A DNA stretch of 64,000 nt from an uncultured Lysobacteraceae bacterium (GCA_902825775.1 CADECF010000011.1:1-64000), one strand, 5' to 3'. Positions 49,626 to 58,530 are shown, counted from the stretch's first letter. Made by a program: numbers and translations. Notes: generated by a model from the letters alone, not told the origin.

Positions 49626-51674
49626 TCAGTATTCTTCGTGTTTGGGTTTATAGGCGTCTACGAGTTTTTGCTGCACCTGCGCAGGCACCGGCTCGTAATG
49701 GCTGAAATCCAGCGAATAACGCCCGCGCCCGGCGGTGACCGATTTCAGCTCGGCGGCATAGCCTTCCAGTTCGGATAAGGGCACCTGCGCCTTGACCACG
49801 ATTTCGCCGCCGCGAGCCGAATCGGTGCCGTTGATGCGGGCGCGCTTGCTGGCCAGGCCGCCGCTGATGTCGCCCATGTGCTGCTCGGGGGCGTTGACGT
49901 CCAGGTCGACGATAGGCTCGAGCACTTGCGGTTTGGCTTTGCCGATCGCATCCAGGAAAGCCTTCTTGCCGGCGGCGACGAAGGCGACTTCCTTGCTATC
50001 GACCGGATGGTGCTTGCCGTCGTAGACGATGACCCGCACGTCCTGCATCGGATAGCCGGCGATCGCGCCGCCGGACAATACCTGGCGCACGCCTTTCTCG
50101 ACCGCAGGCAGGAACTGGCCGGGAATCGTGCCGCCCTTGACCTCGTCGACGAATTCGAAGCCGCTGCCGCGCGGCAGCGGTTCGATGCGCAGGAACACTT
50201 CGCCGAACTGGCCGGCACCGCCGGTCTGCTTCTTGTGCCGGTGATGGCCCTCGGCCTTGGCGCCGACCGTTTCGCGGTAAGCGATGCGCGGTGGGCGGGT
50301 GGTCACGTCCACGCCGTACTTGTCCTTCAACCGCTGCAGATTGACTCGCAGGTGCAGGTCGGACAGGCCGCGGACCACGGTTTCGTTGGTTTCGGTTTCG
50401 TGTTCGACGTGGAAGCACGGATCCTCTTCGGCCAACTTGTGCAGCGCGGTAGCCAGCTTCTGTTCCTGGCCCTTGCTGGCCGCGTTGATCGCCAGGCCGA
50501 ACATCGGCTTGGGAAAGGACAGCGGCGCGAGATGGATGTGATCCTCGTCGTGGTTGTCGTGCAGCACCGCGTCGAAATGCAGATCGTCGACCTTGGCCAC
50601 CGCCGCGATATCGCCGGGCACGGCCTGCGCGATCTCGCTGTGGTCCTTGCCCTTCAGTTTGAACAGGTGCGCCACTTTGAATGGTTTCTTGCCGTCGTCG
50701 ACGAACAGCTGCGTGTCCTTCTTCACGGTGCCCTGGTAGACGCGGAACACGCCGAGCTTGCCGACGAAGGGGTCGTTGACGATGCGGAACACGTCGGCGA
50801 TCACATGCGCCTGCGGATCGGGTTTGGCTTCGATCGGCTGCGCGTCGGCGCCGTTGCCTTTGTGGAACGGCGGCGGATTCGCCTCGCCCGGATGCGGAAA
50901 CAATTTTTCGGCGATATCCAGCAGCTCTTTGACGCCGGCGCCGCTGCGCGCGGAGACGAAGCACACCGGCACCAAATGGCCTTCGCGCAGGCATTGCTCG
51001 AACGCGTCGTGAAGCTCCTCGCCGCTCAGGCCGGTTTCGCCCAGGTCGAGGTAATGGTCCATCACCGTTTCGTTGATCTCGACCACTTGGTCGATGATTT
51101 TTTGGTGCCATTCGGCGACCGGGCCCAAATCGCTGTCGCCGGAAGATTGGCCGAAACAATCGATCACGGCCTTGCCGCCGTCGGTGGGCAGATTGAGCGG
51201 CAGCACTTCCGGACCGAACGTGTCGCGCAATTCGTCGAGCAGCCGCGCGCTGCTGGCGCCGTCGTGATCGATCTTGTTGACCACGATCACCCGGCACAGG
51301 TTGCGCGCTTTGGCGTGTTCCATCATCCGACGCGTGCCGTAGCCGATGCCGGTATCGGCGTCGACCACGATCGCGGCCGTTTCCACTGCGGCCAGCGCGG
51401 ACAGCGTCGGGCCGCGGAAGTCGGGGTATCCGGGCGTGTCGATCAAGTTAACGTGGATGCCGGCGTGGTCAGTGCTGGCGATGGCGGCGTCGATGGAGTG
51501 GCCGCGTTCCCTTTCGAGCGGATCGAAGTCGGAGACCGTGGTGCCGCGTTCGATCGTGCCTGCCGTCTGGACGGCGCCGCCGGCATGCAGCAGGGCTTCG
51601 AAAAGCATTGTTTTGCCGGCGCCCGGGTGGCCCGCAAGAGCCACGTTGCGGATTTGTTCTGTGCTGTAGGACAT
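49626..51674 (-). CDS. Elongation factor G-like protein (FusA2-type GTPase)
   Basis: A 682-aa translational GTPase. G1 is AGHPGAGKT (about residues 15-23), G2 TTVSDFDPLERERGHS, G3 DTPGYPDF, G4 VNKIDHDG. Domains II-V are present (FHVEHETETNETVVRGLSDLHLRV, GGAGQFGEVFLRIEPL, LDVNAPEQHMGDISG). The N-terminal G2 sequence differs from canonical EF-G, placing it in the EF-G2/FusA2 group whose ribosomal role is not settled. Start ATG 51672-51674 has a good ribosome site (GGGAGAG). It is divergent from osmC. Confidence 0.93.
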   Translation of the reverse strand: MSYSTEQIRNVALAGHPGAGKTMLFEALLHAGGAVQTAGTIERGTTVSDFDPLERERGHSIDAAIASTDHAGIHVNLIDTPGYPDFRGPTLSALAAVETAAIVVDADTGIGYGTRRMMEHAKARNLCRVIVVNKIDHDGASSARLLDELRDTFGPEVLPLNLPTDGGKAVIDCFGQSSGDSDLGPVAEWHQKIIDQVVEINETVMDHYLDLGETGLSGEELHDAFEQCLREGHLVPVCFVSARSGAGVKELLDIAEKLFPHPGEANPPPFHKGNGADAQPIEAKPDPQAHVIADVFRIVNDPFVGKLGVFRVYQGTVKKDTQLFVDDGKKPFKVAHLFKLKGKDHSEIAQAVPGDIAAVAKVDDLHFDAVLHDNHDEDHIHLAPLSFPKPMFGLAINAASKGQEQKLATALHKLAEEDPCFHVEHETETNETVVRGLSDLHLRVNLQRLKDKYGVDVTTRPPRIAYRETVGAKAEGHHRHKKQTGGAGQFGEVFLRIEPLPRGSGFEFVDEVKGGTIPGQFLPAVEKGVRQVLSGGAIAGYPMQDVRVIVYDGKHHPVDSKEVAFVAAGKKAFLDAIGKAKPQVLEPIVDLDVNAPEQHMGDISGGLASKRARINGTDSARGGEIVVKAQVPLSELEGYAAELKSVTAGRGRYSLDFSHYEPVPAQVQQKLVDAYKPKHEEY

Positions 51675-51852
51675 GAGTCCGTCTCTCCCTGGGTCTGGGT
51701 TGAAGAGGACGTCATGGTCGGCGTTGCGGAAGCTGCCCCTGATCGCGTGTGCCTGGCTGGCAGGCGACCGCGCGCGTCGGTCATGGCGGACAGTCACCTT
51801 AGCGCGGCATCGCGTCCGTGCCCAGACCCGATCGCCGTTGCAGCGCAGCATG

Positions 51853-51874
51853 GCAACGCTTACGTAACGTTTGC
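51853..51874. promoter_or_regulatory. Imperfect 22-bp palindrome between the EF-G-like and osmC genes
   Basis: GCAACGCTTAC and GTAACGTTTGC form an imperfect dyad (8 of 11 paired), 50 bases before osmC. It may be an operator for a redox or stress regulator. Confidence 0.5.
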
Positions 51875-51923
51875 CTGATTAGTCTGGGCGCGACTGCAGC
51901 ATCCACCCCTTACGGAGAACGAC

Positions 51924-52355
51924 ATGGGCATCTCGCGCCACGCCACCGCGCATTGGGAAGGCGACCTCAAGTCCGGCCAGGGCCAGCTCAGCACGCCGCA
52001 GAGCGGGCTGATGGAGAACACGCGCTATGGCTTCAACAGCCGCTTCGGCGACGTTAAAGGCACCAACCCCGAGGAACTGATCGCCGCCGCGCACGCCGGC
52101 TGCTTCACGATGGCGCTGTCGGCCATGCTTACCGACGCCGGCCATCCGCCGGAAGCGCTGGATACGCGCGCCGACGTGGATCTGTCGATGGAAGGCGGCC
52201 CCACCCTCAGCGCCATTCGTCTGAAGACCAAGGCCAAGATCCCGGGCATCGACGAGGCCAAGTTCCGCGCCATCGCCGACAACGCCAAGCAAAACTGCCT
52301 GGTGTCCAGGGCGCTGAGCGCGGTGCCGATTACGCTGGAGGCCGAATTGGTCTAG
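51924..52355 (+). CDS. osmC: OsmC family peroxiredoxin
   Basis: A 143-aa thiol peroxidase acting on organic hydroperoxides. The peroxidatic cysteine is C60 (AAAHAGCFTMALS) and the resolving one C125 (KQNCLVSRAL). The conserved arginine lies near FNSRFG. It is OsmC-subgroup (NPEELIAAAHAGC) rather than Ohr. An ACGGAGAACG ribosome site precedes ATG 51924. A strong terminator follows. Confidence 0.92.
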   Translation: MGISRHATAHWEGDLKSGQGQLSTPQSGLMENTRYGFNSRFGDVKGTNPEELIAAAHAGCFTMALSAMLTDAGHPPEALDTRADVDLSMEGGPTLSAIRLKTKAKIPGIDEAKFRAIADNAKQNCLVSRALSAVPITLEAELV

Positions 52356-52447
52356 CGGATGCGGCGCGCGCGAAGATCGTAACTACACGGGAGGCCCGTC
52401 AAGCCGCTGTTCGTGCATCCGGCGACTTGGAAAATGGCAGCTATCGG

Positions 52448-52480
52448 AAAACCAGAGGCCGTGCCGGCCTCTGGTTTTTT
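52448..52480. terminator. Bidirectional terminator after osmC
   Basis: AAAACCAGAGGCC and its complement (52448-52460, 52466-52478) around GTGCC, followed by TTTTTT on the plus strand and by TTTT on the minus strand. Serves osmC and the convergent small-protein gene. Confidence 0.92.
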
Positions 52481-52494
52481 GGATCGCATAGCCT

Positions 52495-52752
52495 TCAAGG
52501 CACTGTCGGATCCGTTTCCGGTTTGTCCAAGACGTATTTCGGTACGCAGAAGGTGATGCCATTGGTTTCACGGCATAGGAAGCACACCCAGACTCCGGGG
52601 CCTGAAGGGATGCATTTTGAAAACGGAATGGTTCCGCCCTGATCCGAAGACGCTAGTCCAGGGCTGCGGGTGTTATTCCCGGCATCGGCGTTCGCGATGC
52701 CCAGTAAAGTGATTAATGCAACTGCGATGATTGCGAGCGTTGTTTTTTTCAT
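52495..52752 (-). CDS. Small secreted cysteine-containing protein
   Basis: An 85-aa protein: signal peptide MKKTTLAIIAVALITLLGIA ending near NADA, then a short mature chain with four cysteines (KCIPS, VCFLC, TFCVP). I find no family. The cysteine spacing suggests disulfides or a metal site. Low GC and AT-rich flanks suggest a lineage-specific gene. Confidence 0.65.
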   Translation of the reverse strand: MKKTTLAIIAVALITLLGIANADAGNNTRSPGLASSDQGGTIPFSKCIPSGPGVWVCFLCRETNGITFCVPKYVLDKPETDPTVP

Positions 52753-52941
52753 AGTCCTGTCATCCGTATAAGTCGGCCACGAACGATTTCATGGCCATAC
52801 CGCCAGGCGGGGCGCTGGCCGGGAGACTGACGGGTTTGGTCGCGCAAAGCGGCCAAAACATATGAATCTGGGTTCCAGAATTTATATCCGCCCGTTCGGT
52901 GTTCAGCGCGCGAACCGCGGTCCCGGAACGGCCGTGCGACG

Positions 52942-54897
52942 CTATTCGCCTAGCGCCAGGCTCAGCATGACCCGGCGTTCGGGTTCATAGGCTTGGATGC
53001 CGCTGCCGCTCACCGTCCAGGCATATTTGTCGGTGGCGTTGTAGACGCGCAGGCGCAGCGCCGCCGGCACGCCGTTCCAGGCGAACCGGTAGCGCATGCC
53101 GAAGTTGAACAGCGTATAGCCGGGCGTGCGGTAGCGATTGCGTTCGTCGATGAAGCGCGGCCCGTAATAGGTCGCATCGGCATCGATCGAAACGCCGCGC
53201 CATCGCGAAGGCGCGTAATCGAAGCTGGCCAAAGCCAGCTTCGCCGAACGCCCGACCGGATGCGCGCCAATCTGGCCGGCGTCCACGCGATCGCCCTGCA
53301 GCCGCATCCGCATCCAGGTCGCGCCGGCCACCATGTGCAGGCCTTCGGCGATGTCGCCAGCCAGCGAAATTTCGGCGCCGCGGTGCTGCACGTCGTCCAA
53401 AAAGCGATAGGCATTGGCGGTGTCGAAGCCGGGCTCGGGCTTTTCGATCTCGAACAAAGTGCCGATCAGCGACAGCGATGCCTCCGGTTGCCATTTCACG
53501 CCCAGCTCCGACTGCTGCGCCAGGATCGGCGGCAGTATCTGGAAACGATTGCTGGCGTTCTCGGGCGCGCTGCCCGCCTCTTCGATGCCGCGCGCGGCGG
53601 ACGCGAAAGCCGTCAACCGCGGCGACAGCGGCAGCACGATCGAGCCGTTGTACAGCCATGCGCCCGAGCCGCGCATCGTGCGCACGCCATTGGCCTGCAG
53701 CGCGGTTTCGTCGATCGCCACGCGGCGCAACCCGGCATTGGCCGCGAAGCCGCCGCGGCGCTGATAGCGCCAACCCAGCCCCCATTCGCGCTGCTCGACC
53801 CCGGCGCCGCCTTGGGGTTCGCGATCGTCCGCCGCGCTAGGCGCCTGCGGCACCTGGCCCAGCAACGAAGCGTCGCCGATATCGACCGACATCGTGCGCG
53901 GGTTGCGGTAATCCGAGCGCCGCGAGCGGGCGAGCGCGGTCAACTCGTGGCGATGCCGTTCGCCGGTCCAGTCGCGGCGTGCGACGGCCTCCAGCGCTTT
54001 CGAATCGATCGTGCGGTCGCGCGCGACCAAGGTCGATGCCGAAGCGCGGCCCGCAGCGTCGATATCGGTGAACAGGTTGAAGTCCGACCGCGGCCGATCC
54101 ACCTGCGAGCGCACGGCGGAAAGCGAATAGTCCCAGGCGTTGTCGCGCGCATCGGAAGCGGCGATCGCGCCCGAAGTGACGTTGCGGGTGTCGAAGCGCG
54201 ACCATGTCTGCCCGAGATAACGCAAGCGGTCGGGTTGCGGCAGGCGCACGCCGTCGGCGGGTACGAATCCCACGTCGGCCTGGTAACGCTGCACGTAGAG
54301 TCCGTGGAAACCGGTGAGCTGCCAGCGCTCGCCCAGCCGCAGCCGCGGCACCAGGCCGACGCCGTAATACTCGGCTTCGTTGCCGAACATGTAGCGCGCG
54401 CTCGGCGAACCCAGCGCGCCGCCCGACAGCGAGAAACGCCCGTCGTCGGTGCGGCGGGTGAAGAAGCTGCGCAGATAAGGCCGCGGGTTGCTATCGAGCA
54501 GATGCTGTAAACCGACTTCGATGCGGCTGCGATCGCGGTCGCCCGGCAGTAGCGTGTACTGGACGATGCCCGATGGCGCCGGAAAATCGATCGGCAGCGC
54601 GCTCGCGCCGACTCTCACCTGCGACGAAGCGACGATGGCGTCGGTGGGCCCCGCCGCGCGAACGAAATAGGCGTCGCCGATGCGGTAATTGCCCGCCTGT
54701 TGCAAATCGAAGCCGCGCACCAGCGATTCGGAATACAGGCCGATGCTTTCCTGGCCGATGCGGCTGCCGAACGCGTCGTCAGCGCTGCCGGCCACATCGT
54801 CTTGCACTTGGGCCGCGGCCGGGAAAACAGCGGCTGCGAGGGTCGCGATGCAGTGAGCGCGTGTGCGTGTGCGGCAAGTTCGTATCGAGCGGCGCAT
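52942..54897 (-). CDS. TonB-dependent-receptor-like protein with shortened plug
   Basis: A 651-aa outer-membrane-type protein. A signal peptide ends near residue 30 (VFPAAA). The plug is short, with FGSRIGQESIGLYSESLVRGFDLQQAGNYRIGDAYFVRAAG, and I see no TonB box or STN domain. The barrel begins at about residue 130 and ends in PERRVMLSLALGE. The shortened plug resembles a subset of siderophore receptors of xanthomonads and sphingomonads. No good ribosome site precedes ATG 54895-54897. Divergent from a LysR gene that may regulate it. Confidence 0.82.
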   Translation of the reverse strand: MRRSIRTCRTRTRAHCIATLAAAVFPAAAQVQDDVAGSADDAFGSRIGQESIGLYSESLVRGFDLQQAGNYRIGDAYFVRAAGPTDAIVASSQVRVGASALPIDFPAPSGIVQYTLLPGDRDRSRIEVGLQHLLDSNPRPYLRSFFTRRTDDGRFSLSGGALGSPSARYMFGNEAEYYGVGLVPRLRLGERWQLTGFHGLYVQRYQADVGFVPADGVRLPQPDRLRYLGQTWSRFDTRNVTSGAIAASDARDNAWDYSLSAVRSQVDRPRSDFNLFTDIDAAGRASASTLVARDRTIDSKALEAVARRDWTGERHRHELTALARSRRSDYRNPRTMSVDIGDASLLGQVPQAPSAADDREPQGGAGVEQREWGLGWRYQRRGGFAANAGLRRVAIDETALQANGVRTMRGSGAWLYNGSIVLPLSPRLTAFASAARGIEEAGSAPENASNRFQILPPILAQQSELGVKWQPEASLSLIGTLFEIEKPEPGFDTANAYRFLDDVQHRGAEISLAGDIAEGLHMVAGATWMRMRLQGDRVDAGQIGAHPVGRSAKLALASFDYAPSRWRGVSIDADATYYGPRFIDERNRYRTPGYTLFNFGMRYRFAWNGVPAALRLRVYNATDKYAWTVSGSGIQAYEPERRVMLSLALGE

Positions 54898-54985
54898 AGG
54901 GAGGCGGGTAGCGGAAGATGCGCCCATGCTCGCCGTCGCCGGGCTGTTGACATAGCGCAACGATCGATGATGTGCTGTGCGCTGT

Positions 54986-55876
54986 ATGCACAGCTCCTTG
55001 CCGCCGCTGGACGGACTGACCGCCGTGATCGCTGCGCACCGCACGGGATCGTTCACCGCGGCCGCCGAATCGCTCGAGCTCACCCATGGCGCCGTCAGCC
55101 GCCGGGTGCAGGCGGTCGAACGCTGGCTCGGCACGCCACTGTTCGAGCGCCACGGCCGCGGTGTGCGCGCCACGCCGGCGGGGCAGCGCTTCGTCGCGCA
55201 AGTCGAACAAGCGCTGGGCGCCATCCGCGAATCGGCCGACCGCTGGCGGCCACGCCGCGAGTTGCCGACGATCAGGATCAGCGTGGTGCCCTCGTTTGCG
55301 CGGCTGTGGCTATTGCCTCGGCTGTCCGCGTTGCAGGAGTCGCCGGCGCAACGGCGGATCGAACTGGCGATTGAACATCGCGTCGCAGATCTTGCCGCAG
55401 GCCAGAGCGATCTCTCGGTGCGTTACGGAAAGGGCCAGTGGCGGGGCGTGCGTGCGCAGCTGCTGTTCGCCGAACAGCTGTATCCGGTCGCTTCCCCCGA
55501 TCTCGCCGCCAGACTGGGCGCTCACGCAAAATCCGCGCGCCTGGCCGAGCATGCCTTGCTGCACGATTCGGACACCAGCCAATGGCGCGACTGGCTGGCC
55601 GCGCAGGGCGTGCGCTTCCGCGCCAAGTCCGCCGACCGCCGCTTCGAGGATTACGACTTGGTGCTGACAGCGGCGCAGGCGGGATTAGGCATCGCTTTAT
55701 TGCGCTCTCCGCTCGCCGACGATGCGATCGCCAGCGGACGTCTGGTACGCGTCGCCAAAGCGGCGATCCGCAATGTCGCCGGTCACTATCTTGCGATGGC
55801 GGCGGCCGAGGATCGCGAATCGGTGCATGAGGTCGCCGACAAGCTGCTGGCGATGACGGCGGCCTTGCGGCGATGA
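54986..55876 (+). CDS. LysR family transcriptional regulator
   Basis: A 296-aa LTTR. The N-terminal HTH is LDGLTAVIAAHRTGSFTAAAESLELTHGAVSRRVQAVERWLGTPLFER (residues 9-56). The effector-binding domain follows from about 95 (TIRISVVPSFARLWLLPRL), similar to GcvA-type. ATG 54986 is chosen; a GTG three codons upstream (54977) is an alternative. Divergent from the receptor gene and coupled to the hydrolase downstream (ATGA overlap). Confidence 0.9.
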   Translation: MHSSLPPLDGLTAVIAAHRTGSFTAAAESLELTHGAVSRRVQAVERWLGTPLFERHGRGVRATPAGQRFVAQVEQALGAIRESADRWRPRRELPTIRISVVPSFARLWLLPRLSALQESPAQRRIELAIEHRVADLAAGQSDLSVRYGKGQWRGVRAQLLFAEQLYPVASPDLAARLGAHAKSARLAEHALLHDSDTSQWRDWLAAQGVRFRAKSADRRFEDYDLVLTAAQAGLGIALLRSPLADDAIASGRLVRVAKAAIRNVAGHYLAMAAAEDRESVHEVADKLLAMTAALRR

Positions 55877-56547
55877 AATCGGCATTGCTGATCCACGGCG
55901 CCGGTGGCGGCGGTTGGGAGTGGAATCTTTGGCGCGGAGCATTCGCCGCGCACGGGCTTCAGGTTCACGCCCCCGATCTGCGGCCTTCGCCGGCCGGTGT
56001 GCGGGCGACCGCGTTCGAAGATTACGTCGCGCAGATGCGCGACGCATTGCGTGCGTTGCCGCGTCCGCGCGTACTGGTCGGCGCGAGCCTGGGCGGCTTG
56101 CTGGCCGCAATTGCGGCCGACGAGGCCGACGCGCTGGTGCTGATCAATCCGTTGCCTCCGGCGCCGTTCCACGAGGGATTGCCGCATCGGGCATGGCCCG
56201 ATGTCGTGTCCTGGCACCGCGACGCGCGGCTGGCATCGACGCGTCGCGCCATGCCCGACGCCGATGCGGCCGCCGCGCTTTACGCCTTCCGGCGCTGGCG
56301 CGACGAAAGCGGTGCGGCGATGCGTGCAGCGCAAGCCGGAATCGTCGTCGCGAAGCCGCAATGTCCGGTGCTTTGCCTGGTTTCCGAAGGCGACGAAGAT
56401 GTACCGGCGGCAACCACGCTGGCGCTGGCCGCGGCCTGGCGGGCCGATGTCGTCCGCTTGCCGGCCGCCAGCCATGTGGCGCCGTTGCTCGGTGCAGGCG
56501 CCATCGATGCGGCGAAGGAGTCGATGGCATGGCTGTCGGCGAGGTGA
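55873..56547 (+). CDS. Alpha/beta hydrolase
   Basis: A 224-aa hydrolase. The oxyanion region is LLIHGAGGGGWEWNLW. The nucleophile elbow is VLVGASLGGLLAA with the Ser in G-A-S-L-G. The catalytic Asp is probably in SEGDEDVPA and the His in PAASHVAPLL. The lid is small. It overlaps the LysR stop by four bases, so it shares the LysR transcript. Substrate unknown; esterase processing of a siderophore or small ester is possible (inference). Confidence 0.88.
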   Translation: MKSALLIHGAGGGGWEWNLWRGAFAAHGLQVHAPDLRPSPAGVRATAFEDYVAQMRDALRALPRPRVLVGASLGGLLAAIAADEADALVLINPLPPAPFHEGLPHRAWPDVVSWHRDARLASTRRAMPDADAAAALYAFRRWRDESGAAMRAAQAGIVVAKPQCPVLCLVSEGDEDVPAATTLALAAAWRADVVRLPAASHVAPLLGAGAIDAAKESMAWLSAR

Positions 56548-56650
56548 ATCCTTTGCGAACCGTGGCGCTGTAATCGGTTTCGATTCAGCACTGCTTTACT
56601 CGCCCGGCCCTAGCTTGCGAGGCGCGCCATCCCGGCGTCCGGAGCACACC

Positions 56651-57415
56651 ATGAAACGCCTCGCTACTTCGATCCTTGCCCTGGGCCTGGCCGCCACGGT
56701 CGGTACCGCCTCGGCGCAATCCTCGGGGTACTACTCCCAGTACGGCCAGCCGACGGTCGACCGCTATGGCCAATCGTCCGGCGGCTACTACGACTATGCG
56801 CGCGTGCTGCGCGTGGATCCGGTAATTCAGTCCGGTTATGGCTACGGCAATACGGGTTCCTATTCGAACGGTTCCCAGCGCTGCTACACGCGCAACGAGG
56901 GTTATGCGTCGAACGATCCGTACTACAACAATGGTTACGGCAGCAATGGTTACGGCAATAACGGTTACAGTAATAACGGCTACGGCAACGACGGCTATTA
57001 CGGCAACAACAACGGCTATGGCAACGACGGTTACTACGGCAACAACGGTTATCGCGGCAGCGAAACCAGCCGCACGGTGGCGACCGTCGTCGGCGGCGTG
57101 ATCGGTGCGGTGGTCGGCAGCAAGGTCGGCGGCGGTTCCGGGCGTTACGTCGCCTCGGCGTTGGGCACCATGGCCGGTGGTATGGCCGGTCGCGCGATCT
57201 ACGACCAATCGGTGCGCCAGCGTCAGCGTCCCGCCTCGGTGACCGTCTGCGACCCGCAACCGGTCCGCGACGGCTACGGCTACAACCGCGTCAACGACAA
57301 CCGCGTGGCGGGTTACGATGTAACCTATGAGTACGGCGGGCGCAGCTATCGCACCCGTACCGATTACCATCCGGGCGACCGGATCCGCGTGCGGGTCGAC
57401 GTCCGTCCTGAGTAA
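56651..57415 (+). CDS. Glycine-zipper 2TM protein with GYGNNGY repeats
   Basis: A 254-aa exported protein. Signal peptide MKRLATSILALGLAATVGTA. Residues about 90-138 consist of Asn/Gly/Tyr repeats of the type YGNNGYGNDGY. A glycine-zipper hairpin follows (VVGGVIGAVVGSKVGGGSGR, then ASALGTMAGGMAGRAIYD), as in outer-membrane lipoprotein SlyB/Rick_17kDa relatives. The C-terminal domain is YDVTYEYGGRSYRTRTDYHPGDRIRVRVDV. Probably envelope-associated. The repeat region is low-complexity and may vary in copy number. Confidence 0.85.
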   Translation: MKRLATSILALGLAATVGTASAQSSGYYSQYGQPTVDRYGQSSGGYYDYARVLRVDPVIQSGYGYGNTGSYSNGSQRCYTRNEGYASNDPYYNNGYGSNGYGNNGYSNNGYGNDGYYGNNNGYGNDGYYGNNGYRGSETSRTVATVVGGVIGAVVGSKVGGGSGRYVASALGTMAGGMAGRAIYDQSVRQRQRPASVTVCDPQPVRDGYGYNRVNDNRVAGYDVTYEYGGRSYRTRTDYHPGDRIRVRVDVRPE

Positions 57416-57440
57416 TGAACCGCTTTGCAGGGAGAGTAGG

Positions 57441-57466
57441 AAGGGGCCGAAAGGCCCCTTCTTTTT
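57441..57466 (+). terminator. Intrinsic terminator after the glycine-zipper gene
   Basis: AAGGGGCC-GAAA-GGCCCCTT stem with tetraloop followed by CTTTTT. A near copy recurs at 57840-57862 after the small cysteine protein. Confidence 0.92.
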
Positions 57467-57567
57467 GCTTTAGATAGTTGACCGGTCGAATGAGCCGATT
57501 GGCCACTTTTTCCTTCTTTTTCGTCCTAACAATGCCCGAATGGAGGGTAAACTCGTAGGTGAAATTC

Positions 57568-57777
57568 ATGCGTAACTATCTGGCTATTGGACTGACGGTT
57601 GTATTGGGCATGTCTGCGGCCGCGGCACCGCCGCCGGTTGATGCGGCGCAGTCCGCGGAGACATGCAACGATCCTTACACTTGTGAAGTGCTCAAAAAGA
57701 TATGCGCCAACTATGGTGGTTCTTGGGGAAGTGTCACTTACCCCGATGGCAGCATGTGGGGTGTATGCGTCCATTAG
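57568..57777 (+). CDS. Small secreted cysteine protein (intact member of a tandem family)
   Basis: A 69-aa exported protein: signal peptide MRNYLAIGLTVVLGMSAAA, then a mature chain with four cysteines in TCNDPYTCEVLKKICANYGG and WGVCVH. An AGGTG ribosome site supports ATG 57568. Homologous sequences follow at 57955-58154 and 58170-58400 but both are frameshifted. No family recognised. The tight pattern C-x5-C-x6-C plus terminal C suggests two disulfides. Confidence 0.75.
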   Translation: MRNYLAIGLTVVLGMSAAAAPPPVDAAQSAETCNDPYTCEVLKKICANYGGSWGSVTYPDGSMWGVCVH

Positions 57778-57839
57778 TGATCGGATATCGCCCAGCGCTG
57801 CTATCACGCAGGCAGAGATGACGAATCGGCATTCTAGGA

Positions 57840-57862
57840 GGGGCCGAAAGGCCCTTTCTTTT
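57840..57862 (+). terminator. Intrinsic terminator after the small cysteine protein gene
   Basis: GGGGCC-GAAA-GGCCCT stem followed by TTCTTTT. It is a close copy of the terminator at 57441-57466, consistent with duplication of gene plus flanks. Confidence 0.9.
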
Positions 57863-57954
57863 ATGTCGGCGTCCGATGATAGGCCCCGCTTTTTCCGTCT
57901 TTGATTTTGCCCCGGCTTGCAGGGCTCATCGCCTTTCAGGCATTCGGAGGAAAT

Positions 57955-58154
57955 ATGCGTGGTGTCCTAGCAGTGGCAGTGGCAGTGGGAGTCATCCTGG
58001 CATCGGTAATCGTCGCGCCATCGGCGCGAGCGGACACGACGATGACCTGCGAGGGCTGGCTGGAATGCGCCATCCTGAAGGATGTTTGCAAGAAGGTGCG
58101 TATGGCCAGGTGACCTATGAGGGTGGATCGGTATGGGGCGTTTGCGTCATTTGA
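57955..58154 (+). pseudogene. Frameshifted second copy of the small cysteine protein
   Basis: A good ribosome site (CGGAGGAAAT) and ATG 57955 open a signal peptide and TCEGWLECAILKDVCKK. The frame then closes early at 58111-58113 (KVRMAR). The second frame continues with GAYGQVTYEGGSVWGVCVI to TGA 58152-58154, matching the intact member's GGSWGSVTYPDGSMWGVCVH. One or two bases lost near 58092-58099 would explain it. A sequencing error is possible. Confidence 0.75.
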
Positions 58155-58169
58155 CCGCGGTTCTGGAAT

Positions 58170-58400
58170 CGCCGAGGACATTATTCATACGAGACTTTTA
58201 GCGAACTCAAGCGGCGTTCTGGTTGTCATTTTCGCGGTGCTGTCGGTCGCGGCACCGTCAGCGCGGGAGCTAACCCTGTCGACATGCCTCGGTCGGAACG
58301 CATATGAGGCGAATGGAAAGCCGTCTGCGAAAAGAATGGCGGGTGGGGCGCGCAAATTGTGTATTCAAACGGTGTGGCTTGGGCGATCGGTATCGAATAA
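58170..58400 (+). pseudogene. Decayed third copy of the small cysteine protein
   Basis: A signal-peptide-like stretch (GVLVVIFAVLSVAAPSARE, about 58212-58268) is followed by STCLGRNAYE in one frame. Another frame gives EWKAVCEKNGGWGAQIVYSN then GVAWAIGIE up to TAA 58398-58400. The second part aligns with the intact member's C-terminal half. No start codon is clear. It appears to be a remnant. Confidence 0.6.
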
Positions 58401-58530
58401 CGCAGGCGCTCTCGGCTAGATTGCGCACAACCCTACATGCCGGCGTCTGTCGCCACGTCGCTTAAAGCAGCGTGGCGATCCGGGTTGGAATCTGTGATCA
58501 TCGGCCGCTGCTGGCCATGGTAGGACGCAT

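Noticed and set aside
49878-51878. A 666-codon open frame opposite the EF-G-like gene
   Set aside because: High GC produces long antisense frames; all GTPase motifs lie on the other strand.
52993-54510. A 505-codon frame opposite the receptor-like gene
   Set aside because: Antisense shadow with no signal peptide or motif; the minus frame shows barrel strands and a signal peptide.
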